A stretch of DNA of 64,000 nt from an uncultured Lachnospiraceae bacterium (GTDB lineage: Bacteria; Bacillota; Clostridia; Lachnospirales; Lachnospiraceae): the NCBI GenBank assembly GCA_910578335.1, contig CAJTPU010000003.1, positions 1 through 64,000 on the forward strand, read 5' to 3'. Under the pieces are notes generated by a model. That model made no database searches. It saw nothing but the letters and a program-made list of their open reading frames with translations, and was not told the DNA's origin. Shown here piece after piece: positions 8,690 through 19,313 of this stretch (position 1 is the stretch's first letter; every line of letters starts with the position of its first letter). The translations under genes and the position numbers were made by a program.

Positions 8690-9824
8690 TTACTCCTCTG
8701 CTCCCGCTACAGGCTTAGCTCCCATGCTAAGCCATTTTAAATATCCATTGATAAAGCTGTCTAACGCGCCGTCCAGCACAGCGTCGGCATTTCCGCTTTC
8801 CACGCCGGTTCTGTGGTCTTTTACCATTGTGTAGGGCTGCAGCACGTAGGAACGTATCTGGTTGCCCCAGCCAATTTCTTTTACCTCACCTCTGATATCC
8901 GACAGCTTCTCCGCATTTGCCTCCTGTTTTAACAGAAACAGCTTTGCTTTCAGCATCTGCATCGCCTTGTCCTTGTTCTGGAACTGGCTCCTTTCATTCT
9001 GGCACTGCACCACCGTCCCCGTGGGAATGTGCGTGATACGGATTGCAGAGGAGGTTTTGTTGATATGCTGCCCGCCGGCGCCGCTGCTTCGGTAGGTGTC
9101 AATCCGCAAATCCTCTTCGTTGATTTCCACATCCAAATCCTCTTCGATATCCGGCATAACATCCAACGACACAAAAGAGGTCTGCCGCTTCCCCTGTGCA
9201 TTGAAGGGAGAAATACGCACCAGCCTGTGCACACCCTTCTCAGACTTTAGGTAGCCGTAGGCATTCGCCCCATTTACCTGAAACGTCACGGACTTAATGC
9301 CCGCCTCGTCCCCGTCCAGATAATCCAGTACCTCTATGGCAAAACCCTTTCTCTCCGCCCAGCGCGTGTACATGCGGTAGAGCATACCGCACCAGTCGCA
9401 GCTCTCCGTGCCGCCTGCGCCCGCATTCAGCTTCAAAATGGCATTGCTCTTGTCATACTCGCCCGTCAGCAGCGTGCCAATCCGTATTTCCTCAAAGGTC
9501 TCCGTAAAGACGGTCAGCTCCTCCTGTATCTCGGGTATCAGGGATTCGTCATTTTCCTCATATCCCATCTCAAGCAGCGTCTGGATATCTTCATAGCGCC
9601 TCTTTAGCTCCCGATAAGTCTGGCAGGTATCCTTTAAGTTTTTCAGCTCCTTCATCAGCTTGTTGGCGCGCTCCGGATTATCCCAGAAATGCGGCGCCTC
9701 CATTTCTCTCTCCAGCTCTTCGATTCGCTTCTCCTTAGAAGCTAAGTCAAAGTGAATCCCTCACTTCCGCTAAAGGAGTTTCATAAGTAAGCAGCTTTGC
9801 TTTCATATTATCAAGTTCTACCAT
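8690..9824 (-). CDS. prfB: Peptide chain release factor 2 with programmed +1 frameshift
   Basis: RF2 recognises UAA and UGA stops and triggers peptide release. The reading frame begins at the ATG ending at 9824 (MVELDNMKAKLLTYETPLAE...) and runs 25 codons to CTT TGA C at 9752-9746. A +1 shift there continues into the main frame (DLASKEKRIEELE...), giving about 377 residues. The peptidyl-hydrolysis motif GAGGQ is present (SSGAGGQHIN). A Shine-Dalgarno-like GAGGGA precedes the slippery CTT by a few bases, as in other bacteria where RF2 autoregulates itself. The gene begins 31 bases after secA, so they are probably co-transcribed. Confidence 0.95.
9744..9765 (-). promoter_or_regulatory. RF2 autoregulatory frameshift site
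   Basis: Minus-strand GAGGGATTCACTTTGAC: codon 25 CTT, in-frame stop TGA as codon 26, then C. The stop codon being RF2's own substrate and the upstream SD-like GAGGG match the classical prfB frameshift signal, though the SD-to-CTT gap is slightly wider than in E. coli. Confidence 0.9.
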
Positions 9825-9855
9825 TAACGTCACCCACTTTCTTTTTTATATTTTA

Positions 9856-12423
<2,568 letters not shown>

Positions 12424-12525
12424 ACTGTTTCATGCTCCTGTCCGCCTGCCGCGCAGGCATCTATCAACACGTACCTTGTACCGCGGATAACCGCAAAAAC
12501 AGCGCTATCCGAATACACAAAGTTT

Positions 12526-12554
12526 ATTTTAACAGATTCAGACGGTATATTCAA
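12526..12554 (-). promoter_or_regulatory. secA-prfB promoter
   Basis: Minus-strand TTGAAT (12549-12554), a 17-base spacer, and TAAAAT (12526-12531), about 100 bases upstream of the secA start. Confidence 0.6.
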
Positions 12555-12621
12555 CCAAAAGCCGCCCGAATCCGTTAAACTTTTATGAACAAATTGTGAA
12601 TTTGCCGCTTCCAAAAACAGG

Positions 12622-12650
12622 TTGAGAAAGAAAAGGCGGCATGATACAAT
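12622..12650 (+). promoter_or_regulatory. Promoter of the DUF6483-like gene
   Basis: TTGAGA (12622-12627), a 17-base spacer and TACAAT (12645-12650), about 90 bases before the TTG start. The rest of the secA/DUF6483 intergenic region shows nothing else I can name. Confidence 0.55.
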
Positions 12651-12740
12651 CAAAGTGACAGGCACAGAAGGCATGTTGTGAATGACTGTTATCCGGCAAA
12701 AAAGGAGAACCATCCGAAAACTCCGGAAAGGAGAATAAAA

Positions 12741-13118
12741 TTGTTCGAACAAGATTATGTCATGAGACTTATAAAGGAAATGATAAGAGCAATATTAAAA
12801 CTGTTATTTAATATAGACACGGACTCTCCGTCAGCAGAATTATTAAAAGATTCAGAGGAAGAACAGACCCTCAATGAATTACTCGATATGGTAGACGATG
12901 GACTCATCAATGAAGCAGAAAATAGAATTTATGAAATAACAGAAGAAGGTAAAAAGATAGATTTAGAAATTGCTTTGCTGTTTTATTCATACTTAAATGA
13001 TAAGACCGATAAATTTCTGGAAGAACATAATTATAGCAGAGAGGAAATAAAAGCAGGCTTGAAAAACATTGCTGCAAGATATGGGGTAGCTGGTTTTACT
13101 GAAATGTTTTTGCAATAG
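12741..13118 (+). CDS. DUF6483-like protein
   Basis: About 125 residues, mainly helical and acidic, starting with FEQDYVMRLIKEMIRAILKLLFNID, which I associate with the DUF6483 family of Clostridia. The TTG start at 12741 is chosen because AAAGGAG lies seven bases upstream and the alignment start of the family is here; the upstream ATG at 12678 would add an unlikely leader. The composition resembles TPR-like or helical bundle proteins. Function unknown. Confidence 0.65.
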   Translation: MFEQDYVMRLIKEMIRAILKLLFNIDTDSPSAELLKDSEEEQTLNELLDMVDDGLINEAENRIYEITEEGKKIDLEIALLFYSYLNDKTDKFLEEHNYSREEIKAGLKNIAARYGVAGFTEMFLQ

Positions 13119-13199
13119 CAAGAGAATTGATAGAACTGTCCGATTGTTGACAATTATGTGATTTATGTTATAACAATAACCCAAAAGGAGAAGCAGCTT

Positions 13200-13760
13200 A
13201 TGAGCAATATCATGGAATTTGGCGACAGGGCGGCATTTCGGAGCTGGCTTTGTGAGCATTGTCTGTCAAACGACGGCGTCTGGCTTTTATTTGGCAAAGC
13301 GGGCGGACCGAAAACCATAAAGGCAGAAGAAGCATTGGAAGAGGCGCTCTGTTTCGGATGGATTGACGGACAGATGCAGAGCATCGACGATAAGACTTAC
13401 AAAAAATATTTTTCCATGCGCAGGGAAAAGAGCAAATGGTCCGAGAAAAACAAGGCGTTAGTAAAAACTCTTGAAGAACGGGGACTGATGACGGATTTCG
13501 GCAGAAAAAAAATAGAAGAAGCGCAGAAAAACGGTCAGTGGGACGCGCCAAAGCCCGCAGCAGTCACGGAAGAACAGATTGCCATGCTTTCCGCACTCTT
13601 AGAGGCATACGAGCCTGCCTATACAAATTTCAAGGCAATGTCCCTGTCGGTAAAGAAAACCTACACGCGGGCGTATTTCGACGCCAAGACGGACGCCGGA
13701 AGAGAAAAACGAATTGCGTGGATGGTGGACAGGCTCAATCAAAATCTAAAACCGATGTAG
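13200..13760 (+). CDS. YdeI/OmpD-associated family protein
   Basis: About 186 residues. It shows the pattern typical of the YdeI (bacteriocin-protection/OmpD-associated) family: RAAFRSWLCEHCLSNDGVWLLFGK at the start, EEALCFGWIDGQMQSIDDKTY in the middle, and a C-terminal helical segment ending REKRIAWMVDRLNQNLKPM. The biochemical role of these proteins is uncertain. The start follows AAAGGAGAAGCAGCTT. Confidence 0.75.
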   Translation: MSNIMEFGDRAAFRSWLCEHCLSNDGVWLLFGKAGGPKTIKAEEALEEALCFGWIDGQMQSIDDKTYKKYFSMRREKSKWSEKNKALVKTLEERGLMTDFGRKKIEEAQKNGQWDAPKPAAVTEEQIAMLSALLEAYEPAYTNFKAMSLSVKKTYTRAYFDAKTDAGREKRIAWMVDRLNQNLKPM

Positions 13761-13789
13761 CAAAAGCCGCAGAACTTTTTATGTGGCTT

Positions 13790-13907
13790 TTGCACAATTC
13801 TGAACTGACAAATAGGAGTTTCGCAATCAGGGCTTTTGACACCCTAATCCTAAAACAAATACACAGGTAATTGCAAAACTCCTATTTGCCAGTCCCGAAT
13901 TGTGCAA
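13790..13907. repeat. Long imperfect hairpin repeat
   Basis: Two 38-base arms (13790-13827 and 13870-13907) are inverted repeats differing at four positions. The loop contains ATCAGGGCTTTTG at 13826, shared with 58854. This is part of a nest of palindromic repeats filling the gap between the YdeI-like gene and the pectinesterase gene, where no gene is seen. Confidence 0.7.
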
Positions 13908-14067
13908 CTTGTATATTCCATAAGCAGACTCTTAAAAAACGTCAGCGCTTAGCGAGGTATTTTCGAGCTTAGCACTGCTACGTTTTTTACGAAGCGAAAG
14001 CGGGTCTGTGTTGGAATATACAAGGTGCACAATGACACTCGCATAACCATTATGTTTCGCAATTACC
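13865..14067. repeat. MITE-like element with terminal inverted repeats
   Basis: The ends AGGTAATTGCAAAAC (13865-13879) and GTTTCGCAATTACCT (14053-14067) are inverted repeats matching at 14 of 15 bases. Inside, 13896-13929 and 14004-14033 form a second inverted pair around GGAATATACAA. The core holds a further inverted repeat (AAAAAACGT/ACGTTTTTT). CCTAAAACAAATAC occurs on both sides (near 13848 and 14065) and may be a target duplication. There is no coding capacity, so the element is non-autonomous if mobile. Confidence 0.6.
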
Positions 14068-14098
14068 TAAAACAAATACCTTACGAAAGGAGCACCTT

Positions 14099-15178
14099 AT
14101 GCCCCCCATTCATCTGTACGTAAACTACTCCGATAAAACCCCTCATTTTGATACCGTCTCGCAGGCGCTTGCCTCCCTGCCGTCCGTGGAAACCGCTCCG
14201 CAGTCGTTTCCCTGTGTGCGGGAAGATAACATTACACCTGTTATAATACATATTGCACCCGGGCTGTATGAGGAACAGATTGTGGTAGAACGCCCCTATG
14301 TCAGCTTTTTGGGGGAGGACGCCGCCTCCACTGTTCTGTCCTACCATCTTGGCGCCAACGAAATTATGGAGGATGGCAGTAAACGCGGCACCTTTCGGAC
14401 TGCCTCTGTCCGCATAAACACCCATGATTTTACGGCAAGAAATATTACCATACAAAACAATGCGGGCTTTGGGCACACCGTCGGACAGGCGATTGCACTC
14501 TATGCGGACGGGGACAGGCTGCTTTTCGAGGACTGCCGTCTGTTGGGCAGTCAGGATACGCTTTTTACCGCCCCCCTTCCTCCCACTGCCGCAAAACCGG
14601 GCGGATTTACCGGTCCCGGAGAGCATAAACCGCGGATTATGGGACGGCAGCTATACAGGCGCTGCTTTATACAGGGAGACGTGGATTTTATCTTTGGAAG
14701 CGCTACCGCTGTTTTTGAAGAATGTACGCTGTTTTCCAAACTGCCGGACGACAGGAAACCGCCGGAAAGCCCCGCGGACGAGGAAATTTACGGCTATATT
14801 ACAGCCGCCTCCACGCCACAAGAGGTTCCCTTCGGCTACATATTCAGACACTGCCGTCTGATAAGTGACTGTCCTCGACGTTCCGTCTACCTTGGACGCC
14901 CTTGGCGCGAATGGGCAAAAACCGTGTTTATCGGCTGTGAGCTGGGCGCACATATCCACCCCGCCGGCTGGCATGACTGGCAGAAGCCTCATGGACACTT
15001 TTATTATGGAGAATATGATTGCCATGGGGAAGGCGCTGCCCCCTGCGCTTCCGATGCAGACTCCTGCCATGCGGTTTCGCAAAAAAGAGCCGCCTTCTCC
15101 CACCGGCTTACGGCGAAAGAGGCAGCCCTGTATACAATCGAAAATGTACTCGGAACACCGGACGGGTGGCGTCCATAG
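14099..15178 (+). CDS. Pectinesterase (carbohydrate esterase family 8), apparently cytoplasmic
   Basis: A 359-residue right-handed beta-helix protein of the pectinesterase family, which demethylates galacturonan and releases methanol. The family motifs are present in order: GxYEEQIVV near the start, ARNITIQNNAG, GQAIALYADGDR, GSQDTLF, GDVDFIFGSATAVFEEC (catalytic Asp), YITAAST and LGRPWREWA (Arg/Trp). No signal peptide is seen, so it probably acts on imported oligogalacturonides. A GAAAGGAG site precedes the ATG. It lies on the opposite strand from the galacturonate operon but clearly fits its job. Confidence 0.92.
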   Translation: MPPIHLYVNYSDKTPHFDTVSQALASLPSVETAPQSFPCVREDNITPVIIHIAPGLYEEQIVVERPYVSFLGEDAASTVLSYHLGANEIMEDGSKRGTFRTASVRINTHDFTARNITIQNNAGFGHTVGQAIALYADGDRLLFEDCRLLGSQDTLFTAPLPPTAAKPGGFTGPGEHKPRIMGRQLYRRCFIQGDVDFIFGSATAVFEECTLFSKLPDDRKPPESPADEEIYGYITAASTPQEVPFGYIFRHCRLISDCPRRSVYLGRPWREWAKTVFIGCELGAHIHPAGWHDWQKPHGHFYYGEYDCHGEGAAPCASDADSCHAVSQKRAAFSHRLTAKEAALYTIENVLGTPDGWRP

Positions 15179-15293
15179 GAAGCAGCCCATAGGGAGCAGC
15201 CCATAGAAACCCTTTCATTAGGAAGCTTTCCATGGAAATCCGCCCATAAAAGGCAGCCACAGGAAAATCTTCCGAAAAAAGATATGATACCCA

Positions 15294-16163
15294 TTAAAAA
15301 AGACTTAGCTGCTCCCCCTCACCCTTGTCCACAAACATATGCATATAGGAAAAGAGCGCATCCCTGTCGCTGACAATCCCGTATTCCTCGCATTTTTCCC
15401 GAAAGAGACGGTACAGGGCGTCGCTCCTTTTACTGGGCAGCTCGTATGCGTCCCCATAGGTCTTAATGTACTTCTGCTTCAGTCCCGGGAAGTGCGCATC
15501 CAGCTTCTGATAAAAATACTGGCGGTCTCCGTCCCGCAGGGTAAGCCCCATACCAAAGCTGATGACGCCGTATACGCCCGCTTCCTTGCAGTAATCTAGA
15601 ATCGCCAGAATATTTTCCTCCGTATCATTGAGAAAGGGAAGTATCGGAGACAGCCATACCACCGTGGGAATCCCCGCCTTACGCATCTCACAGAGTACCT
15701 CGAAACGCCTCTTCGTCGTGCAGACATTGGGCTCCACTATCCTGCACAGGCTCTCATCCGCCGTGGTAAGCGTCATCTGTACCACCGCCTTCGTCCTGTC
15801 ATTGATTTGCACAAGCAGCCCCATATCCCGCAAAATCAAGTCCGACTTGGTCTGGATGGATACGCCGAAGCCATATTCCGCAATCAGCTCCAGACACCTT
15901 CTCGTCAGTCGCATCTCTTTTTCCAAATGCAGATAGGGGTCGCTCATGGCGCCCGTGCCAATCATGCAGCGCCTGCGCTTTTTCCGCAATGCCTCCTCTA
16001 AAAGCGCAGGCGCGTTCTTCTTCACCTCAATATCCTCAAATGCATGCTTCATCTGATAGCATGTGCTTCTGGCGTCGCAGTAGATACAGCCATGGCTGCA
16101 CCCCCTGTACAAATTCATTCCATTTCCCGCGGACAAAATTGCCTTTGCTTCTACCTCGTGCAT
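15294..16163 (-). CDS. SPL-family radical SAM protein with C-terminal clamp-binding-like motif
   Basis: A 289-residue radical SAM protein (COG1533, spore-photoproduct-lyase-related). The [4Fe-4S] cluster motif CSHGCIYC is at about residues 22-29, and GTGAMSDPY, QTKSD and the VWLSPILPFLND segment are typical of the family. The last five residues are QLSLF, identical to the consensus beta-clamp-binding pentapeptide, which would fit a DNA-associated role. Substrate unknown; family members are not all photoproduct lyases. It starts 95 bases after the TIM-barrel gene and may be at the end of that operon or separate. Confidence 0.85.
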   Translation of the reverse strand: MHEVEAKAILSAGNGMNLYRGCSHGCIYCDARSTCYQMKHAFEDIEVKKNAPALLEEALRKKRRRCMIGTGAMSDPYLHLEKEMRLTRRCLELIAEYGFGVSIQTKSDLILRDMGLLVQINDRTKAVVQMTLTTADESLCRIVEPNVCTTKRRFEVLCEMRKAGIPTVVWLSPILPFLNDTEENILAILDYCKEAGVYGVISFGMGLTLRDGDRQYFYQKLDAHFPGLKQKYIKTYGDAYELPSKRSDALYRLFREKCEEYGIVSDRDALFSYMHMFVDKGEGEQLSLF

Positions 16164-16258
16164 ACCGGTATCCTTTTCGTTCCTCTATCTCCATTGACTA
16201 CTTTTCCGAACGCCGATTTACGGAGCCGGCAATATCACTTTTGCCATACGGCTTTCTC

Positions 16259-17098
16259 TTACTCAGCTTCTTCATAGAGCCGCAGAATATGATTTTTGCA
16301 CTGTACATTATCTTCCGGCGTCGTATTTTCCAGCGTCACATGCATAAAGGGCTTCTTTTCTTTGATAAACTTCATAAGGGCTGCGTAATCCATCTGCCCC
16401 AGTCCCGCGCCCACAGAGACCAGCTTACCGCCTTCCACCCGAAAATCCTTGATATGTACCATGGCGGTCTCATTGCCCAGCACATCAATCGCTTCTTCCA
16501 CAATTTCCCGCTGTCTTTCATAATTGCTGATATCCAAAAGATTGACAGGGTCTAAGATAACCTGCAGATTGGGAGAAGCAATTTCCTCAAGCACCCTCTT
16601 TGCGCGCGCCGGATTGTATACAATATGCTTCCAGACCGGCTCAATCGCTAGGATAACACCTGTTTTTTCCGCATACTGCACCACCGGACGAAGATTTTGT
16701 ATAAAAATCCGCAGCGCTTCCTCCCCGTGACACTCCGGCACCGCCGTGTAGGTTTCGTTTGGCGCTCCCGTCTCCGTACCCACCACCCCGCAGCCTAAAA
16801 GGGAAGCAAAACGAAGGTGTGCCAGATACCGCCCTGTAATCTTTGCAAGCTTTTCGGGATTGGGATTCGCCAAATTCAAATAACAGCCTAAAACTGCAAT
16901 GTCCACATCGTTTTTTGCAAATACCTTCTTCATATACATGGCAAGCCCCGGCGTCAACGCGCCATCATCGGTGGGAAACTCGTCAATCACCTTCGAGAGC
17001 GCCAGATGCCCGCAGGCAAACCCCAGATTGTGTACATCTGCAATCCGCTCCTCAAAAGGAAGTTTTTTGGTGTCGTGCAATCTGATTCCTAATTGCAT
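16259..17098 (-). CDS. Sugar phosphate isomerase/epimerase-like TIM-barrel protein
   Basis: A 279-residue protein of the xylose-isomerase-like TIM-barrel superfamily (AP endonuclease 2 fold). Recognisable elements are IRLHDTKKL at the start, VLGCYLNLANPNPEKL, GTETG, LAIEPVWKH, VILDPVNLLD and HIKDFRVEGGKLVSVGAGLGQMDY, which carry the metal-binding Glu, Asp and His residues. The exact sugar is unknown. As the last gene of the pectin operon, 24 bases after the GH28 gene, it may isomerise a galacturonate-derived or rarer pectin sugar. Confidence 0.82.
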   Translation of the reverse strand: MQLGIRLHDTKKLPFEERIADVHNLGFACGHLALSKVIDEFPTDDGALTPGLAMYMKKVFAKNDVDIAVLGCYLNLANPNPEKLAKITGRYLAHLRFASLLGCGVVGTETGAPNETYTAVPECHGEEALRIFIQNLRPVVQYAEKTGVILAIEPVWKHIVYNPARAKRVLEEIASPNLQVILDPVNLLDISNYERQREIVEEAIDVLGNETAMVHIKDFRVEGGKLVSVGAGLGQMDYAALMKFIKEKKPFMHVTLENTTPEDNVQCKNHILRLYEEAE

Positions 17099-17122
17099 AT
17101 TTTACTCCTTTCCCCTCTAAAA

Positions 17123-18685
17123 TCATGAAGGAATCCGGGTCAAATTGTCCACGCCGATAAGCTCTAAGGCTTCTCCGCTCTGTCCTTCTATCTTTACATT
17201 TTCCAAATACAGGTTTGCTATATTTCTGGCAAACATTCCACGCCTTGCGCTCTTCTCCACACCCTCGGACATGGCAGGAACGTCGCATTTTGCATCCTCC
17301 GCATAGGTAACGGTAATATTTTTCATTACAATCTCTTCGATTTTCCGCTCCGGAAGCCCGTCAAAAAAGGCAGCCGCCACATGACAGTTGGTGCACTCCA
17401 TATTTTCAAATACCAGCCTCTTTATGGACGGCGTTCTGTCATCTACCGGATAGGGCTCCCTGCTCTGCACATATTCTGTCTTCCCGTCGGGGTCGCAGAA
17501 GTAGAAGCTGTTGACAACAAGAGGCGTCATCACATGGTCAAGCGTCAGATTGCGGAAGGTAATACCGTCTAACACCGCATCCTCGCCCCGCCCCCTTCTG
17601 GTCTTAATCCGCAGCCCTCTGTCCGTATGGCGGAACAGGCAGTCCTCCACATTCATGTGAATAACGCCGCCTGCCATTTCGCTGCCCACCGTGACCGCAC
17701 CATGTCCGTTTTCCATCAGGCACTGTCGGATAAGCAGATTTTCACAAGGCTTCTTATATTTTTTGCCCATATATATCTTGCCGGACTTGACAGCGATACA
17801 ATCGTCCCCCAAAGAAAAACGCACGCCCAGAATTTCTACATTTTTACAGGACTCCGGGTCAAGTCCGTCCGTGTTGGGAGAATCCGCCGGATTCTTTACC
17901 GTCACACCAACAAACCGCAAATCATCGGAAAAGAAGGGATGCAGCGTCCATGAAGGCGAATTCATAAAAGTAAGCCCCTGCAGTGATACATGGCGGCAAC
18001 CGCACAAAAAGAACAGCCTCGGACGGAAAGCCGTCCGCATCACCTTTGGATTGTCCCACCAGTTCTCCTTGGAAGCGTTGCCGTTTATCACGCCCTCCCC
18101 GTAAATCACCACATCCTTTACCCCGACGCCGCAGATAATGCCGGAAAACATCGGCAGGGGATTGCCCTCCCACGTACCGAGATGATACTCTTCTTTCTCG
18201 TCGTAGCTTTGGATTGCCGCCGGAAATATAGGAAAACGGCTTCTGTCGGTGTCCGCTTTAAGCTCCGCTCCCGCTGCAAGTTCCAGCCGGAGCCCGCTCT
18301 TTAAAAACAGGCTGGTAATCTTATAGGTTCCTTCTGGAATCAGCACCCTGCTGTTTTCCGGGCAAGCCATAATGGCTGCCTGAATAAAGTGGGTATCATC
18401 CTGCACGCCGTCGCCCTTGGCACCAAACTGTCTGACATTTAGTGTAACATACTCCGCTTCCGTTCGCAGGCTGATACTGCCTTCTTCCTTTTCACCGTCA
18501 CGCACGGAAACCGTATACGCGCTGTCCGGCTTCAAACGATAAAGACTTGTCACCGTGGTTTCCGTCTCCCCATAATACTCCTCGTTGACATACAGGCTAT
18601 ATTTCTTTTTTGTAAAATACCGCCCGCCGTCCTCAATTTCAACGGAAGCGCTTCTTGCCGTACACATCACAAATTTCAGATTCAT
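17123..18685 (-). CDS. Glycoside hydrolase family 28 (polygalacturonase-like)
   Basis: A 520-residue enzyme with an N-terminal fibronectin-like beta domain (about 1-80) and a right-handed beta-helix starting at LNVRQFGAKGDGVQDDT. The GH28 catalytic signatures are present: NTDGLDPESCKNV, LGDDCIAVKSG (Asp pair) and GHGAVTVGSEMAGG (His). It would hydrolyse galacturonan or oligogalacturonides. No signal peptide, so it is probably intracellular and acts on imported oligomers. It begins one base after the preceding unknown gene and is 24 bases before the TIM-barrel gene. Confidence 0.93.
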   Translation of the reverse strand: MNLKFVMCTARSASVEIEDGGRYFTKKKYSLYVNEEYYGETETTVTSLYRLKPDSAYTVSVRDGEKEEGSISLRTEAEYVTLNVRQFGAKGDGVQDDTHFIQAAIMACPENSRVLIPEGTYKITSLFLKSGLRLELAAGAELKADTDRSRFPIFPAAIQSYDEKEEYHLGTWEGNPLPMFSGIICGVGVKDVVIYGEGVINGNASKENWWDNPKVMRTAFRPRLFFLCGCRHVSLQGLTFMNSPSWTLHPFFSDDLRFVGVTVKNPADSPNTDGLDPESCKNVEILGVRFSLGDDCIAVKSGKIYMGKKYKKPCENLLIRQCLMENGHGAVTVGSEMAGGVIHMNVEDCLFRHTDRGLRIKTRRGRGEDAVLDGITFRNLTLDHVMTPLVVNSFYFCDPDGKTEYVQSREPYPVDDRTPSIKRLVFENMECTNCHVAAAFFDGLPERKIEEIVMKNITVTYAEDAKCDVPAMSEGVEKSARRGMFARNIANLYLENVKIEGQSGEALELIGVDNLTRIPS

Positions 18686-18686
18686 T

Positions 18687-19256
18687 CTATTCCTCCGTTT
18701 CGTATGCCAGCAGGCTTTTACTCAAGGCTTTGTACCTTTCCTGCGGCAAAAAACCCTTTTCACATGCAGCGCCAAGCGCCCGTCCGGCAGTTTTCAACGC
18801 TTCTTTGTCCTTGTTCGTAATATCCGTCTTTAACATTTCCGTAGGAAACTGCGTCATATGCAGTTCCTCCTTTTCCACAAAAAACCGCGCCAGTCTCCGA
18901 AGCATATCGTTGAGACTTCTGTAATGCTCATAAATCTCAGGACTCATAGCCGCAAGTGTGTCGGTAAAAAGTGCAAGACAGTCCGCCGCCTCCGCCGTAT
19001 GATACGCTTTTTCCAGCCGGCTTTCCAATACGGCAAGCTGGCTGACAATATCCGGATAGCCTGCTTTTTTTCCAAACTTCGTCTCATACTGCGCATAGAC
19101 AGGATACAGAAGCCTTCCTGCCCGATACCTGTTTTCCGCTATGCCGCCGCTTTCAAACACGCCGTCTGCATCCCTTTCAAGAGATAAGACCGCCTGTGCC
19201 GCCGCTTCCAAATCCGCTTCGCTTCCTGCCGCCGCCCGCTCCAATAATTCCTTCAT
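18687..19256 (-). CDS. Unrecognised helical protein in the pectin operon
   Basis: A 189-residue, probably all-helical cytoplasmic protein preceded by GGAGAGG. The segment ENRYRAGRLLYPVYAQYETKFG plus GYPDIVSQLAVLESRLEKAYHT faintly resembles the part of GH88/GH105 unsaturated-uronyl hydrolases that reads LYxxPFYxxYE...YxDIxxQ, but the length is about half of that family and no catalytic Asp pair is evident. It could be a non-catalytic derivative or an unrelated pathway protein. Its place between uxaA and GH28, one base from the latter, ties it to pectin use. Confidence 0.6.
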   Translation of the reverse strand: MKELLERAAAGSEADLEAAAQAVLSLERDADGVFESGGIAENRYRAGRLLYPVYAQYETKFGKKAGYPDIVSQLAVLESRLEKAYHTAEAADCLALFTDTLAAMSPEIYEHYRSLNDMLRRLARFFVEKEELHMTQFPTEMLKTDITNKDKEALKTAGRALGAACEKGFLPQERYKALSKSLLAYETEE

Positions 19257-19313
19257 ACCCGTTTCCTCTCCTATTCGGTAAAACAGGCGGACAAATCCTG
19301 CCCGCCCGCAAAA

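Noticed and set aside
9744..9752. prfB as a pseudogene because of an in-frame TGA, or as a selenoprotein
   Set aside because: CTT TGA C at codon 26 with an upstream SD-like site is the standard RF2 autoregulatory frameshift; no SECIS-like need.
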